From Saccharomyces paradoxus (Eukaryota > Ascomycota > Saccharomycetes > Saccharomycetales > Saccharomycetaceae): DNA of 64,000 nucleotides. Positions 49,036 to 59,622 of this stretch are shown piece after piece; position 1 is the stretch's first letter; each line of letters starts with the position of its first letter. Position numbers and translations under genes: made by a program. The notes below the pieces were generated by a model, which was not told the DNA's origin, searched no databases, and saw nothing but the letters and a program-made list of their open reading frames with translations. The stretch spans positions 310,001 to 374,000 of the forward strand of contig NC_047495.1 in NCBI RefSeq assembly GCF_002079055.1, written 5' to 3'.

Positions 49036-49485
49036 ATGAACAAAATTCAGAAAATCAACGACAAAGAACTACAAAGTGGAATTCTTAGCCCGAGTCAATC
49101 ATGGCATAATGAATATAAAGATACTGCCTACATATATATTGGGAATCTCAACAGAGAATTAACAGAAGGTGACATATTGACAGTATTTTCTGAATATGGA
49201 GTGCCTGTAGACGTAATTCTTAGTAGGGATGAAAACACAGGAGAGTCACAAGGTTTTGCCTATTTAAAATATGAGGACCAACGGTCAACGATTCTGGCGG
49301 TCGATAATTTAAATGGATTTAAAATTGGTGGCAGAGCCCTGAAAATCGATCATACCTTTTATAGGCCAAAAAATAGTTTACGAAAGTACTATGAAGCTGT
49401 AAAGGAAGAGTTAGATCGAGATATAATTTCGAAGGACAATGCTAAGAAAGTCATTGTATTGGCTAAAAACGATCAATCAGGATAA
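49036..49485 (+). CDS. IST3: U2 snRNP / RES complex splicing factor Ist3
   Basis: The 149-residue RRM protein (148 in S. cerevisiae; Snu17) forms the RES complex with Bud13 and Pml1. It is needed for the first step of splicing and for nuclear retention of unspliced RNA. The single RRM covers about 32-107, with RNP2 IYIGNL and RNP1 GFAYLKY, and a C-terminal helix follows (KYYEAVKEELDRD) that contacts partners. ATG 49036. It is convergent with PAN1; the 196 bp between the stops contain a 69-bp duplication. Confidence 0.95.
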   Translation: MNKIQKINDKELQSGILSPSQSWHNEYKDTAYIYIGNLNRELTEGDILTVFSEYGVPVDVILSRDENTGESQGFAYLKYEDQRSTILAVDNLNGFKIGGRALKIDHTFYRPKNSLRKYYEAVKEELDRDIISKDNAKKVIVLAKNDQSG

Positions 49486-49516
49486 TCTTCTTTTCTTTCA
49501 TCGTATATCTTATATT

Positions 49517-49654
49517 CGTATAGCTCATAAAGATATCAAATATCATAATTGTAATTCTACATCCTTTCAGAGACTAGTATATATACGTATAGCTCATAAA
49601 GATATCAAATATCATAATTGTAATTCTACATCCTTTCAGAGACTAGTATATATA
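49517..49654 (+). repeat. Exact 69-bp tandem duplication
   Basis: Units 49517-49585 and 49586-49654 are identical base for base, both starting CGTATAGCTCATAAAGATAT and ending AGACTAGTATATATA. They fill most of the shared 3' region of the convergent IST3 and PAN1 genes. Perfect identity implies a very recent duplication. Each unit carries A/T-rich motifs that could act in 3'-end formation. Confidence 0.97.
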
Positions 49655-49681
49655 CGTATCTATAGAAAGCAAATTAAATCT

Positions 49682-52600
49682 TCATGGTAGAGGTGGGGGT
49701 GGAGGGATGCCTGTAGGTGGAATTGATTGGATACTTGTAGTGGGGACTGGTGGTGCATCCCCTTCGTCTTCATCTGAACCAACTGATTCGGGAATCGATA
49801 AAACGTCATCATCGGAATCGGGTCCATATGCGCCCATGCCCTTTTCAGGACCATTTTCGTTATCAACATGAACAATAGTAGGTTCAGAATTGGAAGCTTG
49901 TTCGGTTGGTAAAGATGGGGGTGGAGGCAGAACCCCTCCAGCTAAAGCTGGAGTGGAAGAGCTGGATTTTTGCACGGCAGTAGCTACGGCAGGAACTGAG
50001 GGAGCTGGGAGTTCTTGAGAGCCATCAACAGCAGGTAAAGGGGGAGCCAACGGGACGGGCGGCTCTTGAGTGACAGGAGGTGGGGTTGGGGCTATTGGGA
50101 TAGGATTACTCTTTTCATTAGAGGTATTTGCCTGAAGGGATCCTGTTCCTCCTGAAACGGAAGCTATCTGGGGAACAGGGGCAACTGATGGCAAAGGAGG
50201 AGCAGTAACAACAGGCGAAACGCGGGCATGTTCGGGATGACCAATATTTGCTTGCTCAACCTTATTGCCCACAGCTGCGCGGTTATTATTCTCGTCATCA
50301 TCAGACCATCCATCATCCTCGTCCTCGTCCAATCCTCTTTGGATCCTTCTTTGCATTTCTGCAGCACGAGTATCAAAAGTAGATGTGGAGCTAGCCGATG
50401 CGTCCTTGAAGTATGGATTATGGCCCGTTGATGTAGGTGGCAGAACAGTAGTGTTCGCACTTGCACCGGGGGTAACAGCGGCGTGTACCGAGCTAGGGAC
50501 ACCAGCAGGATTTTGCGAAAAAGGTGTAGATGGTGCGACTGGGGCAGTCCGAGGAACGTTCATAGGGCCACTAGAGTTGTTTTTTCCATTTTCCTCCTCT
50601 TCGTCACTTTCATTCTGAGCATCCTCAATTTGCTTACGTAAAGCTGCAAGTCTTTTTTCTTTCTCAGCCTTTTTTTTAAGTTTCAATCTTTTTAGTTCCT
50701 CTTGTAAACGCCTCTCTTCATCATCTTCATCATCATCAGATTCTTGCTTTTCATTGTATACACGCTGAACAGATTGAACAGGTTGAACAGGTTGAACAGG
50801 TTGAACAGGTTGAACAGGTTGAACAGGTTGAACAGGTTGAACGGGTTGAACAGGTTGAACGGGTTGAACGGGTTGAACGGGTTGAACGGGTTGAACAGGT
50901 TCCACGTATTTTTCCTCTTCCAATGCAGTTGCCCTAGGTTCAACTAAACTGGAAGAACCTTCAATCTGTTGCGGTTGTTCCTGAGAGTTCTCGTTTATAA
51001 TTGATCTGGAATTTTGAGTTACGCTTCGTCTATTCTTTTCAAATTTAGCCAATTTCTCCTTCATTCTCTTTTTTGCCTGTTCTTTCAGATAAGCAGCTCT
51101 TTCTTCGGCAGTTTTGAACTGAGAATAAGAAGGCGACGAAGAACGATCATCTACAGGAGTTGGTGTTGAGGAAGGCACAAAAGGAGATGATTCAGCCACT
51201 AGTTTATTAGAATTTGACTTTAGATCATCCAAAAATTCACGAACACCATCTTCTAATCCTATACCAAATTCCCATCTTTCAAATTCTTGATTGGATATCA
51301 TATCTGACCCTGTCATAGTAGATTTCAAAGATGCAGAAATATCTGATATAGATGATCTTATATCTTTAATTATTTCTTGGTTCTTGCCATTTTCCTGCTG
51401 GATTCTCTTGATTTCAGCACTTTGTTGCTCATCTTCCGTGGGAAGTAAATCCTCCGATTCTGTTGATTTCCCTGTTAGAGCAGACATCCTTGCTCTCAAC
51501 AAAGCTCTGCTCTTAGCCTTCTTCCTGTCGTTTTCGGTTATCTCACCGTTTGGACCAGATCCAATTATTGAAGAGGGATTTTTTTTTCTATACAACTGAA
51601 TTTTTGCATTAGTAATCTCGTTATCAATTGTAGAAATTTCATTGAATAAATTTGGAAGTTTGGCAATAATGGCATCAAAACGGCTTGTCAAATCCGATGG
51701 AATAGAATTATCATAAGGGTTTTCAGGACTACCGATATTTTTGATCTCATTTTCCAATTCAGCAATATTTTTCAAATTAATTTCCCTTGAAAACCCAGTA
51801 TATTTTGGTTGTGGTGTCTTTTTTTCAACTGTCTTGTGTTCCAAAATGTCGTTAGTTTGAAGAGGGCTGCTAGAAGGATTCTCAACTCTAGTAGGTGGTG
51901 AAGAAAAAGAAGAAGATTGCTCTTCATTCTTCGCAGAGTAAACCTTCCTACGATTTCTATAGTTCGGCAAAACATCATCATCGTTATTCTTGTAGCTCAA
52001 GGCATCGATTTTGCCAAACGAAGGTTTTTCTTTTGTAGCGGTTGGCTCTGTCTTCAATTGGTTCTTTAGATTGTCCAAAAGTTTTGTGCTAGAAGGAATT
52101 AAATTTGGAGGTAGGACATTGGGGATGGGTTTCCCGTTTAACTTACCATAAACCAAATGCATACCTAGTGCGAATTCTTGTTTATTTAATTGGCCAGTAT
52201 TGTTTATATCACACAGGTTCCAAATTTGTTCCAGATCTGCACGATTTAAACCTGATTTTCTAAAAATTTCCACCGCCGTGGGAGAATTTAACAGGCCTTT
52301 GTTTTGAGTATCAAAAGTTTCAAAAATTTTATAAAACAAAGATTTTTCCTCTGTAGAAATCTTGTCTTGACTTGAGTTATCAATCAAGTTATTACCAAAG
52401 TTGGATTGGGTATAAATTTCATTATTACCAAACCCAGTCTTTTGGGCAGTCAATGGCATAGTAGCACTGAAATTGGATGGTGGCAAAAAGCCCGTTGGTT
52501 GAGGTTGCAACCCAGTTACTTGAGGTTGCAGTCCTTGTTGGTTAAAGGACAAATTGGGCATACTTGAATTACTGGTCTGCTGAGGCATAACGGAACCATA

Positions 52601-54100
52601 TCCTCCGGTATACTGAGATTGCAAGGCACCACCGGTCAATTGAGGTCCTAAATTAACTCCAAACGAAGTCTGTGGCATCATACCAGTTGCCTGAGGTTGT
52701 AAAGTGTTGCCAGTAATGGTGGGTTGCATAGGAGCAGGAGCTCCTCCAGTAATTTGGGCGGTCAATCCGGGGGTTCCCGTATTCATTGACATATTGAAAG
52801 TAGTGGGTGCCATGAATCCTGTGGATTGGGGATTCAATGCTGGGGCAACACCACCTCCAGTAATTTGAGACTGTAATGGCACACCAAAACTAGTTTGAGG
52901 CATAAATCCTGTTGGCTGCGGTTGCAAATTTTGTACGCCCGCGGTAATGAATTCATCAAAGGGAGTCTTTGGAGCATCATTAGCGGAAGAATCCTGGTTT
53001 GCGATACTTAAATTAATGGCGTCAATAAAACTTGAAACTTCGTTTCTTGTCTTAGAATCCAATTCGTAAGGGATAGTGTCACCTTGTAAGACATCATTGA
53101 TCAAATGCATTGCCAATGCAAATTCAGGAAACAGCAACTCACCCGCTTTTGACGTATCACAGAGGGTCCAAATTCTTGCCAGTTGAGAAGGTGGCAAACC
53201 GGATCTCATCAAAATTTTTCTACAATTAGCGCCAGAAACAGTGTTGGAACCGTTGGTAACAATTGATCTGAACAAAGTCTCAAACTTCGCCTGATCTTGC
53301 GCAGTAATGAAGGACAACCTAATAGCAGGGATTTTGATATCGTTGTTTATACCGTTGTTGGCAAATGAGTTGACAAAGCCTGTTGCGGTGGGCTTTAATG
53401 GCTCCAAGGGAGCTTGGTTTTGTGGTTGAAGGTAAAATCCTGTTTGCTGCGGCTTCAAAGGTTGCAAAGACTGTGCTTGCTGAGCAGGAGGCGCCTGTTG
53501 AGGCTGAGATTGATAATAACCTGTACCCTGAGCCTGAAGAGGCTGTTGAGCTTGGTTAGAAGGAATCAAATTAGGTGTAGACACATAATAGCCTGTCCCC
53601 TGAGATTGCAATGGTTGTACTGGATGTACATTCGCAGTATTAGCAGACTGATAATAGCCTGTGCTTTGGGGTTGTATGGATTGTAACTGAGGCTGCTGAG
53701 CCGGATTAGGAGGTGGCATGGTGCCAGTAGTATTCATCATAGGCATACTGGCACCGACATTGGCATTAGGCACATATCCCGTATGCTGCGGTTTCACTTG
53801 CTGTTGTTGTTGGCCAAAGTTACCATTACCGTATGCACCATTGTTATTACCATTATTATTGTAACCCGTTTGAGGTTGCTGTGGCATACTGGTGAAAGAA
53901 TTACCGAAGCTTTGAGCCATCCCACCGATTCCAGTGGTTTGAGGTTGGTTAAACGCCATTTGTTGTAGTCGTTGAGGCTGGCCTTGGGGTTGGTTTGTAG
54001 ACTGACCTTGCTGCTGCTGCGGATAGAATCCATTTGGTTGTTGCTGCTGCTGCTGCTGCTGCTGGTAACCCATGCCCTGTTGCTGGTACGGGTTATACAT
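49682..54100 (-). CDS. PAN1: Endocytic scaffold and Arp2/3 activator Pan1 (Eps15/intersectin-like)
   Basis: The 1472-residue protein (1480 in S. cerevisiae) organises the Pan1-End3-Sla1 complex of endocytic sites and activates Arp2/3. The N terminus is Gln/Asn-rich with a CAG-type repeat (54037-54063), then many QPQxTG-type repeats (targets of Prk1/Ark1 kinase). Two EH domains with EF-hand-like loops lie at about 265-360 ([18 protein letters not shown]) and 590-690 ([18 protein letters not shown]). A coiled-coil region is at about 800-930 and a second near 1140. A Val-Gln-Pro minisatellite is near 1070-1110. The proline-rich C terminus (PPPPPLP end) binds type I myosins. ATG 54100. Confidence 0.96.
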   Translation of the reverse strand: MYNPYQQQGMGYQQQQQQQQQPNGFYPQQQQGQSTNQPQGQPQRLQQMAFNQPQTTGIGGMAQSFGNSFTSMPQQPQTGYNNNGNNNGAYGNGNFGQQQQQVKPQHTGYVPNANVGASMPMMNTTGTMPPPNPAQQPQLQSIQPQSTGYYQSANTANVHPVQPLQSQGTGYYVSTPNLIPSNQAQQPLQAQGTGYYQSQPQQAPPAQQAQSLQPLKPQQTGFYLQPQNQAPLEPLKPTATGFVNSFANNGINNDIKIPAIRLSFITAQDQAKFETLFRSIVTNGSNTVSGANCRKILMRSGLPPSQLARIWTLCDTSKAGELLFPEFALAMHLINDVLQGDTIPYELDSKTRNEVSSFIDAINLSIANQDSSANDAPKTPFDEFITAGVQNLQPQPTGFMPQTSFGVPLQSQITGGGVAPALNPQSTGFMAPTTFNMSMNTGTPGLTAQITGGAPAPMQPTITGNTLQPQATGMMPQTSFGVNLGPQLTGGALQSQYTGGYGSVMPQQTSNSSMPNLSFNQQGLQPQVTGLQPQPTGFLPPSNFSATMPLTAQKTGFGNNEIYTQSNFGNNLIDNSSQDKISTEEKSLFYKIFETFDTQNKGLLNSPTAVEIFRKSGLNRADLEQIWNLCDINNTGQLNKQEFALGMHLVYGKLNGKPIPNVLPPNLIPSSTKLLDNLKNQLKTEPTATKEKPSFGKIDALSYKNNDDDVLPNYRNRRKVYSAKNEEQSSSFSSPPTRVENPSSSPLQTNDILEHKTVEKKTPQPKYTGFSREINLKNIAELENEIKNIGSPENPYDNSIPSDLTSRFDAIIAKLPNLFNEISTIDNEITNAKIQLYRKKNPSSIIGSGPNGEITENDRKKAKSRALLRARMSALTGKSTESEDLLPTEDEQQSAEIKRIQQENGKNQEIIKDIRSSISDISASLKSTMTGSDMISNQEFERWEFGIGLEDGVREFLDDLKSNSNKLVAESSPFVPSSTPTPVDDRSSSPSYSQFKTAEERAAYLKEQAKKRMKEKLAKFEKNRRSVTQNSRSIINENSQEQPQQIEGSSSLVEPRATALEEEKYVEPVQPVQPVQPVQPVQPVQPVQPVQPVQPVQPVQPVQPVQPVQSVQRVYNEKQESDDDEDDEERRLQEELKRLKLKKKAEKEKRLAALRKQIEDAQNESDEEEENGKNNSSGPMNVPRTAPVAPSTPFSQNPAGVPSSVHAAVTPGASANTTVLPPTSTGHNPYFKDASASSTSTFDTRAAEMQRRIQRGLDEDEDDGWSDDDENNNRAAVGNKVEQANIGHPEHARVSPVVTAPPLPSVAPVPQIASVSGGTGSLQANTSNEKSNPIPIAPTPPPVTQEPPVPLAPPLPAVDGSQELPAPSVPAVATAVQKSSSSTPALAGGVLPPPPSLPTEQASNSEPTIVHVDNENGPEKGMGAYGPDSDDDVLSIPESVGSDEDEGDAPPVPTTSIQSIPPTGIPPPPPLP
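50771..50896 (-). repeat. 9-bp minisatellite in PAN1 (Pro-Val-Gln repeats)
   Basis: Fourteen units of 9 bp run without a break (plus-strand unit AGGTTGAAC or GGGTTGAAC, coding Pro-Val-Gln; one end unit codes Ser-Val-Gln). Single-base G/A variation between units is the main difference. In S. cerevisiae, as I recall, the same place has a mixed Pro-Thr-Gln-Pro-Val-Gln pattern. The run sits between the second EH domain and the proline-rich tail, in predicted disorder. Confidence 0.93.
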
Positions 54101-54600
54101 TATTCAGTCGTACAGATTAGCAAGTTGTGTCACTGATAGATTCTGCCTCTTCCGACTTCTCGACGTGCATTTCACCAATAGATCTATATAGCTTTCCAAT
54201 GCTTTTTTTCTTCCAATGCCAGCTTTTGCCCCTAACAAGAAAAAAACGTCCTTGACGTGTCATGTGATCAAGCTCATTTATAAAACGAAGCGAATGATTA
54301 AACAGACTACACATGACAATAACGTGAGTGGAAGGTCAATTGGTTGCCCTGGACATATACGCTGAAGAGTTTAGCAGATATGGGTCTCATTTCTTAAAGA
54401 ACAAGATCCACAAATGAAATAGGGGCCAATTCATGGACTTCGAGTATATGCTCTAGCTCAAACATAAAGAAGTATCCAAGAAAGATATCTACCAAGTATG
54501 GTAACTATCTGTAAATAGATGGTTCAGTAAGAAGCCGTATCAATCCAAGGTGTTCAAGCAACTAGATTATAAGAACTAAATGAAAAATCATTGATTATAA
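54101..54600. promoter_or_regulatory. PAN1 promoter and tRNA-Glu upstream region
   Basis: 500 bp upstream of both PAN1 (minus strand) and the tRNA-Glu gene (plus strand). I looked for delta LTR ends near the tRNA and found none. No named site recognised. Confidence 0.5.
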
Positions 54601-54672
54601 TCCGATATAGTGTAACGGCTATCACATCACGCTTTCACCGTGGAGACCGGGGTTCGACTCCCCGTATCGGAG
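54601..54672 (+). tRNA. tE(UUC): tRNA-Glu (UUC)
   Basis: The 72 nt fold as a complete cloverleaf. The acceptor stem UCCGAUA pairs with UAUCGGA, the discriminator is G, the anticodon loop is GCUUUCACC (anticodon UUC) and the T-arm contains GGUUCGACUCC. There is no intron. A T run at 54690-54696 follows and can serve as Pol III terminator. U34 of this tRNA is a substrate of the Urm1 thiolation pathway, whose carrier gene lies in this window. Confidence 0.97.
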
Positions 54673-54887
54673 TAATTTATACTATGTATATTTTTTTGTT
54701 TTCGTTGGAATATTTGCCTTCGTTTAAGGTTTCTATATGTTTCCGGTAGGCCTTAACAATAGAACTAATAATAATTATAAATCTCGCAATAATTCTACTT
54801 ACAGCTGTTTTTTGATCTTCCATTTCTTTCTTTATTTCTCTTTTTCTTTCATAACTATATTGTTTAAGTTCAATAAGAACAGATCAT
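54673..54887. other. tRNA-Glu terminator and EGH1 promoter
   Basis: 215 bp with the Pol III T run near 54690 and a T/C-rich tract just upstream of EGH1. No named site recognised. Confidence 0.5.
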
Positions 54888-57185
54888 ATGCCTGCCAAAA
54901 TACATATTTCTGCAAACGGCCAGTTTTGCGATAATGATGATAACGAGATTCAATTGCGTGGTGTCAATTTGGACGCATCAGTTAAAATCCCTGCAAAACC
55001 ATTCTTATCCACCCACGCTCCCATAGCGGATAACACATTTTTCGAGGATGCTGATAAAGTCAGCTTCATCAATCACCCCTTAGTTCTTGATGATATCGAA
55101 CAGCATATCATCAGATTAAAATCACTGGGTTACAATACCATCCGTTTCCTTTTTACTTGGGAATCGCTCGAACATGCCGGCCCAGGACAGTACGATTTTG
55201 ACTATATGGATTATATCATCGAGGTACTAACCAGGATTAACGGCGTAGAACAAGGCATGTACGTTTATTTGGACCCTCACCAAGATGTGTGGTCTAGGTT
55301 TAGCGGTGGATCTGGAGCACCGCTATGGACCTTATACTGTGCAGGTTTTCAACCTGCAAACTTCTTGGCCACTGACGCAGCCATCTTACATAACTATTAT
55401 ATTGACCCAAAAACGGGCAGAGAAGTCGGCAAGGACGAAGAGTCGTACCTTAAGATGGTTTGGCCTACGAACTATTTCAAGCTGGCGTGTCAAACCATGT
55501 TTACGTTATTCTTTGGTGGGAAGCAATATGCCCCCAAGTGCACAATTAATGGAGAAAACATACAAGATTATTTACAGGGAAAGTTTAATGATGCAATCAT
55601 GACACTGTGTACAAGAATTAAAGAAAAGGCTCCTGAGTTATTTGAGAGCAACTGCATTATTGGATTAGAGTCTATGAATGAACCAAACTGTGGTTACATT
55701 GGTGAAACAAATCTAGATGCGGTCCCGAAGGAGAGAGACTTGAAATTGGGCAGAACCCCAACGGCATTTCAAAGCTTTATGCTGGGTGAAGGTATTGAGT
55801 GTACACTAGACCAATATAAAAGAACATTTTTTGGGTTTTCTAAGGGCAAGCCGTGCACAGTCGACCCTAAAGGCAAAAAAGCTTGGTTGAGCGCGCAAGA
55901 AAGAGATGCGATAGATGTGAAGTATAATTGGGAAAGGAGCCCTGAATGGAAACCAGACGCTTGCATTTGGAAACTTCATGGTGTTTGGGAAATTCAGGAA
56001 GGTAAAGGCCCAGTTTTACTCAAGCCAAATTACTTTAGCCAAGCCGATGAAACGATATTCATTAACAATCATTTTGTTGAGTATTACACTGGGATATATA
56101 ACAAGTTTAGGGCATTCGATAAAGAGTTGTTCATTATAATGCAACCACCGGTGATGAAGCCACCACCTAATCTACAAAATTCTAAAATTTTAGACAATAG
56201 AACAATCTGTGCATGCCATTTTTATGACGGCATGACATTAATGTATAAAACATGGAATAAACGAATCGGCATAGACACGTATGGTCTGGTAAAAAAAAAA
56301 TACTCAAATCCTGCCTTTGCTGTAGTGCTTGGCGAAAGCAATATACGGAAATGCATTAGGAAACAATTATCAGAAATGCAAAAGGACGCTAAAGCCATGC
56401 TTGGCAAAAAGGTACCTGTATTTTTTACCGAAATTGGTATACCATTTGACATGGACGACAAGAAGGCATATATTACGAATGACTATTCTTCACAGACTGC
56501 TGCATTGGATGCTCTTGGGTTTGCACTAGAAGGAAGCAATTTTTCGTACAGTTTATGGTGTTATTGCAGTATTAATTCACATGAATGGGGTGACAATTGG
56601 AATAATGAAGATTTTTCTATTTGGTCCGCGGATGACAAACCACTGTATCGCGATACTCGAGCAAGAACTCCTACGCGTGAGCCATCTCCAGCATCTACTA
56701 CGGTTTCGGTATCCACTTCCTCATCCAAATCCGGTTCTCCTTCACAACCACCAAGTTTCATAAAACCAGATAACAATTTAAACTTGGATAGCCCCTCGTG
56801 CACTTTAAAGACCGACTTATCAGGATTCAGAGCTCTTGATGCTCTAGTGAGGCCATTCCCCATAAAAATTCATGGAAGATTTGAGTTTGCTGAGTTTAAC
56901 TTACATAATAAATCTTACCTTTTGAAATTAGTTGGTAAGACGACATCTGAACGGATAACAGTCCCTACATATATTTTTATACCACGCCATCATTTTGCAC
57001 CAAGCCAATTGTCAATCCGGTCATCATCAGGCCATTATACTTATAACGCGGACTACCAGGTTCTTGAATGGTTTCACGAGCCTGGTCATCAGTTCATTGA
57101 AATATGCGTAAAATCGAAGTCAAGGTCCAGTACCCCTGGAAGTGAGGATCCAAACGACTTACCAGCGGAATGCATTATCAGCTAA
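54888..57185 (+). CDS. EGH1: Steryl-beta-glucosidase Egh1
   Basis: The 765-residue GH5 enzyme (764 in S. cerevisiae, YIR007W) hydrolyses ergosteryl-beta-glucoside, removing sterylglucosides in the cytosol and vacuole. The acid/base Glu is in MNEPN (Glu265) and the nucleophile Glu in FTEIGIP (Glu515), with a conserved YLDPHQDVWSRFSGGSGAP block (about 125-143) typical of EGCrP2-type enzymes. There is no signal peptide. A Ser/Thr-rich linker (about 590-625) leads to a C-terminal beta domain that GH5 proteins of this group carry. ATG 54888 lies at the end of a short pyrimidine-rich leader. Confidence 0.93.
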   Translation: MPAKIHISANGQFCDNDDNEIQLRGVNLDASVKIPAKPFLSTHAPIADNTFFEDADKVSFINHPLVLDDIEQHIIRLKSLGYNTIRFLFTWESLEHAGPGQYDFDYMDYIIEVLTRINGVEQGMYVYLDPHQDVWSRFSGGSGAPLWTLYCAGFQPANFLATDAAILHNYYIDPKTGREVGKDEESYLKMVWPTNYFKLACQTMFTLFFGGKQYAPKCTINGENIQDYLQGKFNDAIMTLCTRIKEKAPELFESNCIIGLESMNEPNCGYIGETNLDAVPKERDLKLGRTPTAFQSFMLGEGIECTLDQYKRTFFGFSKGKPCTVDPKGKKAWLSAQERDAIDVKYNWERSPEWKPDACIWKLHGVWEIQEGKGPVLLKPNYFSQADETIFINNHFVEYYTGIYNKFRAFDKELFIIMQPPVMKPPPNLQNSKILDNRTICACHFYDGMTLMYKTWNKRIGIDTYGLVKKKYSNPAFAVVLGESNIRKCIRKQLSEMQKDAKAMLGKKVPVFFTEIGIPFDMDDKKAYITNDYSSQTAALDALGFALEGSNFSYSLWCYCSINSHEWGDNWNNEDFSIWSADDKPLYRDTRARTPTREPSPASTTVSVSTSSSKSGSPSQPPSFIKPDNNLNLDSPSCTLKTDLSGFRALDALVRPFPIKIHGRFEFAEFNLHNKSYLLKLVGKTTSERITVPTYIFIPRHHFAPSQLSIRSSSGHYTYNADYQVLEWFHEPGHQFIEICVKSKSRSSTPGSEDPNDLPAECIIS

Positions 57186-57263
57186 ACAAAATTGAACCAA
57201 GAGCTATAGTCATATATATATATATATATATACCTTTTTTATTGTTACAGAATGTTTCCGCCA
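57186..57263. other. Short EGH1/PRI1 convergent gap with TA repeat
   Basis: 78 bp containing a pure (TA)n microsatellite at about 57210-57232. The two genes have almost no room for separate terminators, so their 3' UTRs probably overlap. Confidence 0.7.
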
Positions 57264-58493
57264 TCAGAAATCTAGGGAAGCCGATTCGTCATCATCGTCA
57301 CGTTCTCTCTTCACTGAACCCAGTTCACTTTTCAAAAGAGAACTCACATATGTTTGAAACCGATTTACAAAAGGCTGTAAAGCCGTTAATGAAACGTCGT
57401 TATTATTCTCCATTTCTCTTTGCAGATCAATTAGTTTTGGTGCTTTCTCTGGAGTAAATGATTCATCAATGGGCACACAGACGTTCCCGGTAGCAGGGTG
57501 AATACAAAAAGGGGCCTTCAGCAAATGGATTGTTTGCTTTGTAACTTCTACATCCAGCTTAGGATAAAGAGTCATCAATACGAGATCTTCCTTACATTCA
57601 CGTAGCCTGCTTATATGGGAGTCTTGCTTGGGACCCTTAAAGAGCGATGTGGCTATCTGATCTATATCATTCCACTTTTCTTTGCTTGACCTCCTAGGAT
57701 TATCCAGCCAATACTTCTTTAATGAATCGATCAATTGTTTATCATATAATGCGGGCAATAAAGTTTGGATAGCATGTTGATCATCTTCCCAAGGATTTTG
57801 CTCTTCGAGCATAATGCTGACAAAGAAAGGTTTCAACTGCTCCAGAGAACGAGCAAGATGAGGGTGATAAGGTCTCTTTAGAGCCAATCTTTTATCAGTA
57901 TTTCTATCTCTAACAACGTTAACATAATCTAAAACATTTCTTCGCTGTACATCCGTCAAAGCTCGGGCCCGTTTGTCACTTACCCAACAATGAGCACCAC
58001 GTCTTCCTGAAAATACCCAAATGAAGTCCTTATAACCAAAATCCTCTGTCAGGGCCGTGTTCATAATTTTCATTGCCAAAGATATAAATTTCCAGCATTT
58101 GCAGCAAACTTGGGCCCCAGAGCAACACGTTCTAAAGGCATCGTAATCATCCATATCAATATCAAACACCAACTCCTTCTCTAAGGCTTTCAATTCGCTT
58201 TTTAGAAGGGTATCACGTTCTCTTGGCGGTTTGTTATATATGGCACCGATTTCGAACCTGTCTGGGTTGGCTTTTTCTATCTGTGCCTTGAACTCCTGCA
58301 CAGAGTTGAAAGAATTATACCTTTTGTAAGCACCTGACCTGAACGCCATAGCGAATTCTCTGTTAATCATATCTCTTGAAGGCTTGGGGGAATGGTTCAA
58401 CCAGTTGAAAATGTGCTTAAACGGATAGAGTGACTTATAGTAGTACTCCATATCCGAGGAGCTTGGTCCATTAGCCTTTACTGAATCGGTCAT
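57264..58493 (-). CDS. PRI1: DNA primase catalytic subunit Pri1
   Basis: The 409-residue small primase subunit (409 in S. cerevisiae) makes the RNA primer in the Pol alpha-primase complex. Catalytic metal-binding aspartates lie in VFDIDMDDYD (Asp111 and Asp113). A zinc-binding Cys cluster follows (Cys123, Cys124, Cys130, Cys131, Cys133 in the stretch CCSGAQVCCKC). The conserved nucleotide-binding motif FSGRRGAHCWV (about 164-174) is present. ATG 58493. It is divergent from MSL1; I found no ACGCGT box in the 222-bp promoter, although PRI1 is a G1/S-regulated gene in S. cerevisiae. Confidence 0.96.
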   Translation of the reverse strand: MTDSVKANGPSSSDMEYYYKSLYPFKHIFNWLNHSPKPSRDMINREFAMAFRSGAYKRYNSFNSVQEFKAQIEKANPDRFEIGAIYNKPPRERDTLLKSELKALEKELVFDIDMDDYDAFRTCCSGAQVCCKCWKFISLAMKIMNTALTEDFGYKDFIWVFSGRRGAHCWVSDKRARALTDVQRRNVLDYVNVVRDRNTDKRLALKRPYHPHLARSLEQLKPFFVSIMLEEQNPWEDDQHAIQTLLPALYDKQLIDSLKKYWLDNPRRSSKEKWNDIDQIATSLFKGPKQDSHISRLRECKEDLVLMTLYPKLDVEVTKQTIHLLKAPFCIHPATGNVCVPIDESFTPEKAPKLIDLQREMENNNDVSLTALQPFVNRFQTYVSSLLKSELGSVKRERDDDDESASLDF

Positions 58494-58715
58494 AATGACT
58501 CTTCTACAACTGTCTTTTAAGTCCCTGTAGCTGATTTTTGCTACTATTATAGCACGCCTTTCTCTTCAGATTCCAAGTATTTTGGATTAATTTTTCATCT
58601 TTTTGGCGTTATAAAACTTTTCTACTAAAAGGAAAGAACAAGTACAAGAGGCAAAGGGCACTAAACAAGCAACTGTTTCGAAGAACGACGCATCATTTGC
58701 ACATAGAACATAGTA

Positions 58716-59051
58716 ATGGTTGGACCAGCAAGAAAAAAGCAGAGGATTGATCGCAATACTCATCATACTGCGGCCGAACCAGTGACTGAAGCCAAAAATA
58801 CGCTGTACGTGAGCCAGCTTAATGAAAGGATTAATATGCAACGACTGCGAGTGAACCTATTTCTGCTGTTTGCTACGTTTGGAGAGGTACTGAAGGTTAG
58901 CATGAATTTCAAGAAAGAGCGGGGTCAAGCCTTCATCACCATGAGAACCATCGACCAAGCCAGTTTGGCTCAGATTTCATTAAACGGCGAGCGATTCTTT
59001 GGCAAACCTTTGAAAGTGGAGTTCAGCAAGAGTGAAACTAAAACGCTATAA
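58716..59051 (+). CDS. MSL1: U2 snRNP protein Msl1 (U2B'')
   Basis: The 111-residue single-RRM protein (111 in S. cerevisiae) binds stem-loop IV of U2 snRNA together with Lea1 (U2A'). The RRM covers about 28-104, with RNP2 LYVSQL and RNP1-like QAFITM. A basic N terminus (RKKQR) provides the nuclear signal. It is the small yeast form without the second RRM found in human U2B''. Confidence 0.95.
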   Translation: MVGPARKKQRIDRNTHHTAAEPVTEAKNTLYVSQLNERINMQRLRVNLFLLFATFGEVLKVSMNFKKERGQAFITMRTIDQASLAQISLNGERFFGKPLKVEFSKSETKTL

Positions 59052-59622
59052 TTGACTTGGCACTCTATTCTATTCGTGGTAGCGCGTGTATATCGAGAAG
59101 AGCTGCCATAGGGGCGCATCAAGGTCAGGAACGCGGTATCAAATCAGAATGCTTATGTCCAGGCAACCCAATTTTATAGACGGTAATTAGTGAGCAACTA
59201 ATATTACAGCATGTACGAATAATGGAGTAGATGTAGGATCGACAAAAATTTGTATCAGAAAGAGTCTCGTGAAAAGATATCGCTGCAGAAAGGCCTTCCC
59301 TCAAATTTTATAAGTGATACAAAAGACCAACCACAAAGTACCCCACTACCAAAAGATGTTCGTTGCGTTCTTTGGAAGTAATAATTTAGTATATAGAGCA
59401 GCTTAATATACCATAAATTACGGCATACTTCAACGTTTATATGCAACCTCGTTTTTAATGATATTTGTTTCTAGTAGGAGCAAAAATTCAAAATGATAAA
59501 CAAGTCAAAATAAACATTAAAAGAACCGCCAATTGATAAAAGCACAAAGCGCCAGCCAAAGTTGTGAGACCGGACCTCTTCTGTTGTACGCACAATTAAA
59601 ATTTTCTTCAGTTAGATAGAGG
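59052..59622. promoter_or_regulatory. MSL1-DSN1 intergenic region
   Basis: 571 bp with the MSL1 3' region and DSN1 promoter. I see no RNA gene, repeat or named site. Confidence 0.5.

Noticed and set aside
50744-50947. Asn-Arg-Leu and Asn-Leu-Phe repeat frames over the PAN1 minisatellite
   Set aside because: Every frame of a 9-bp repeat without stops stays open. The PAN1 frame is the real one.
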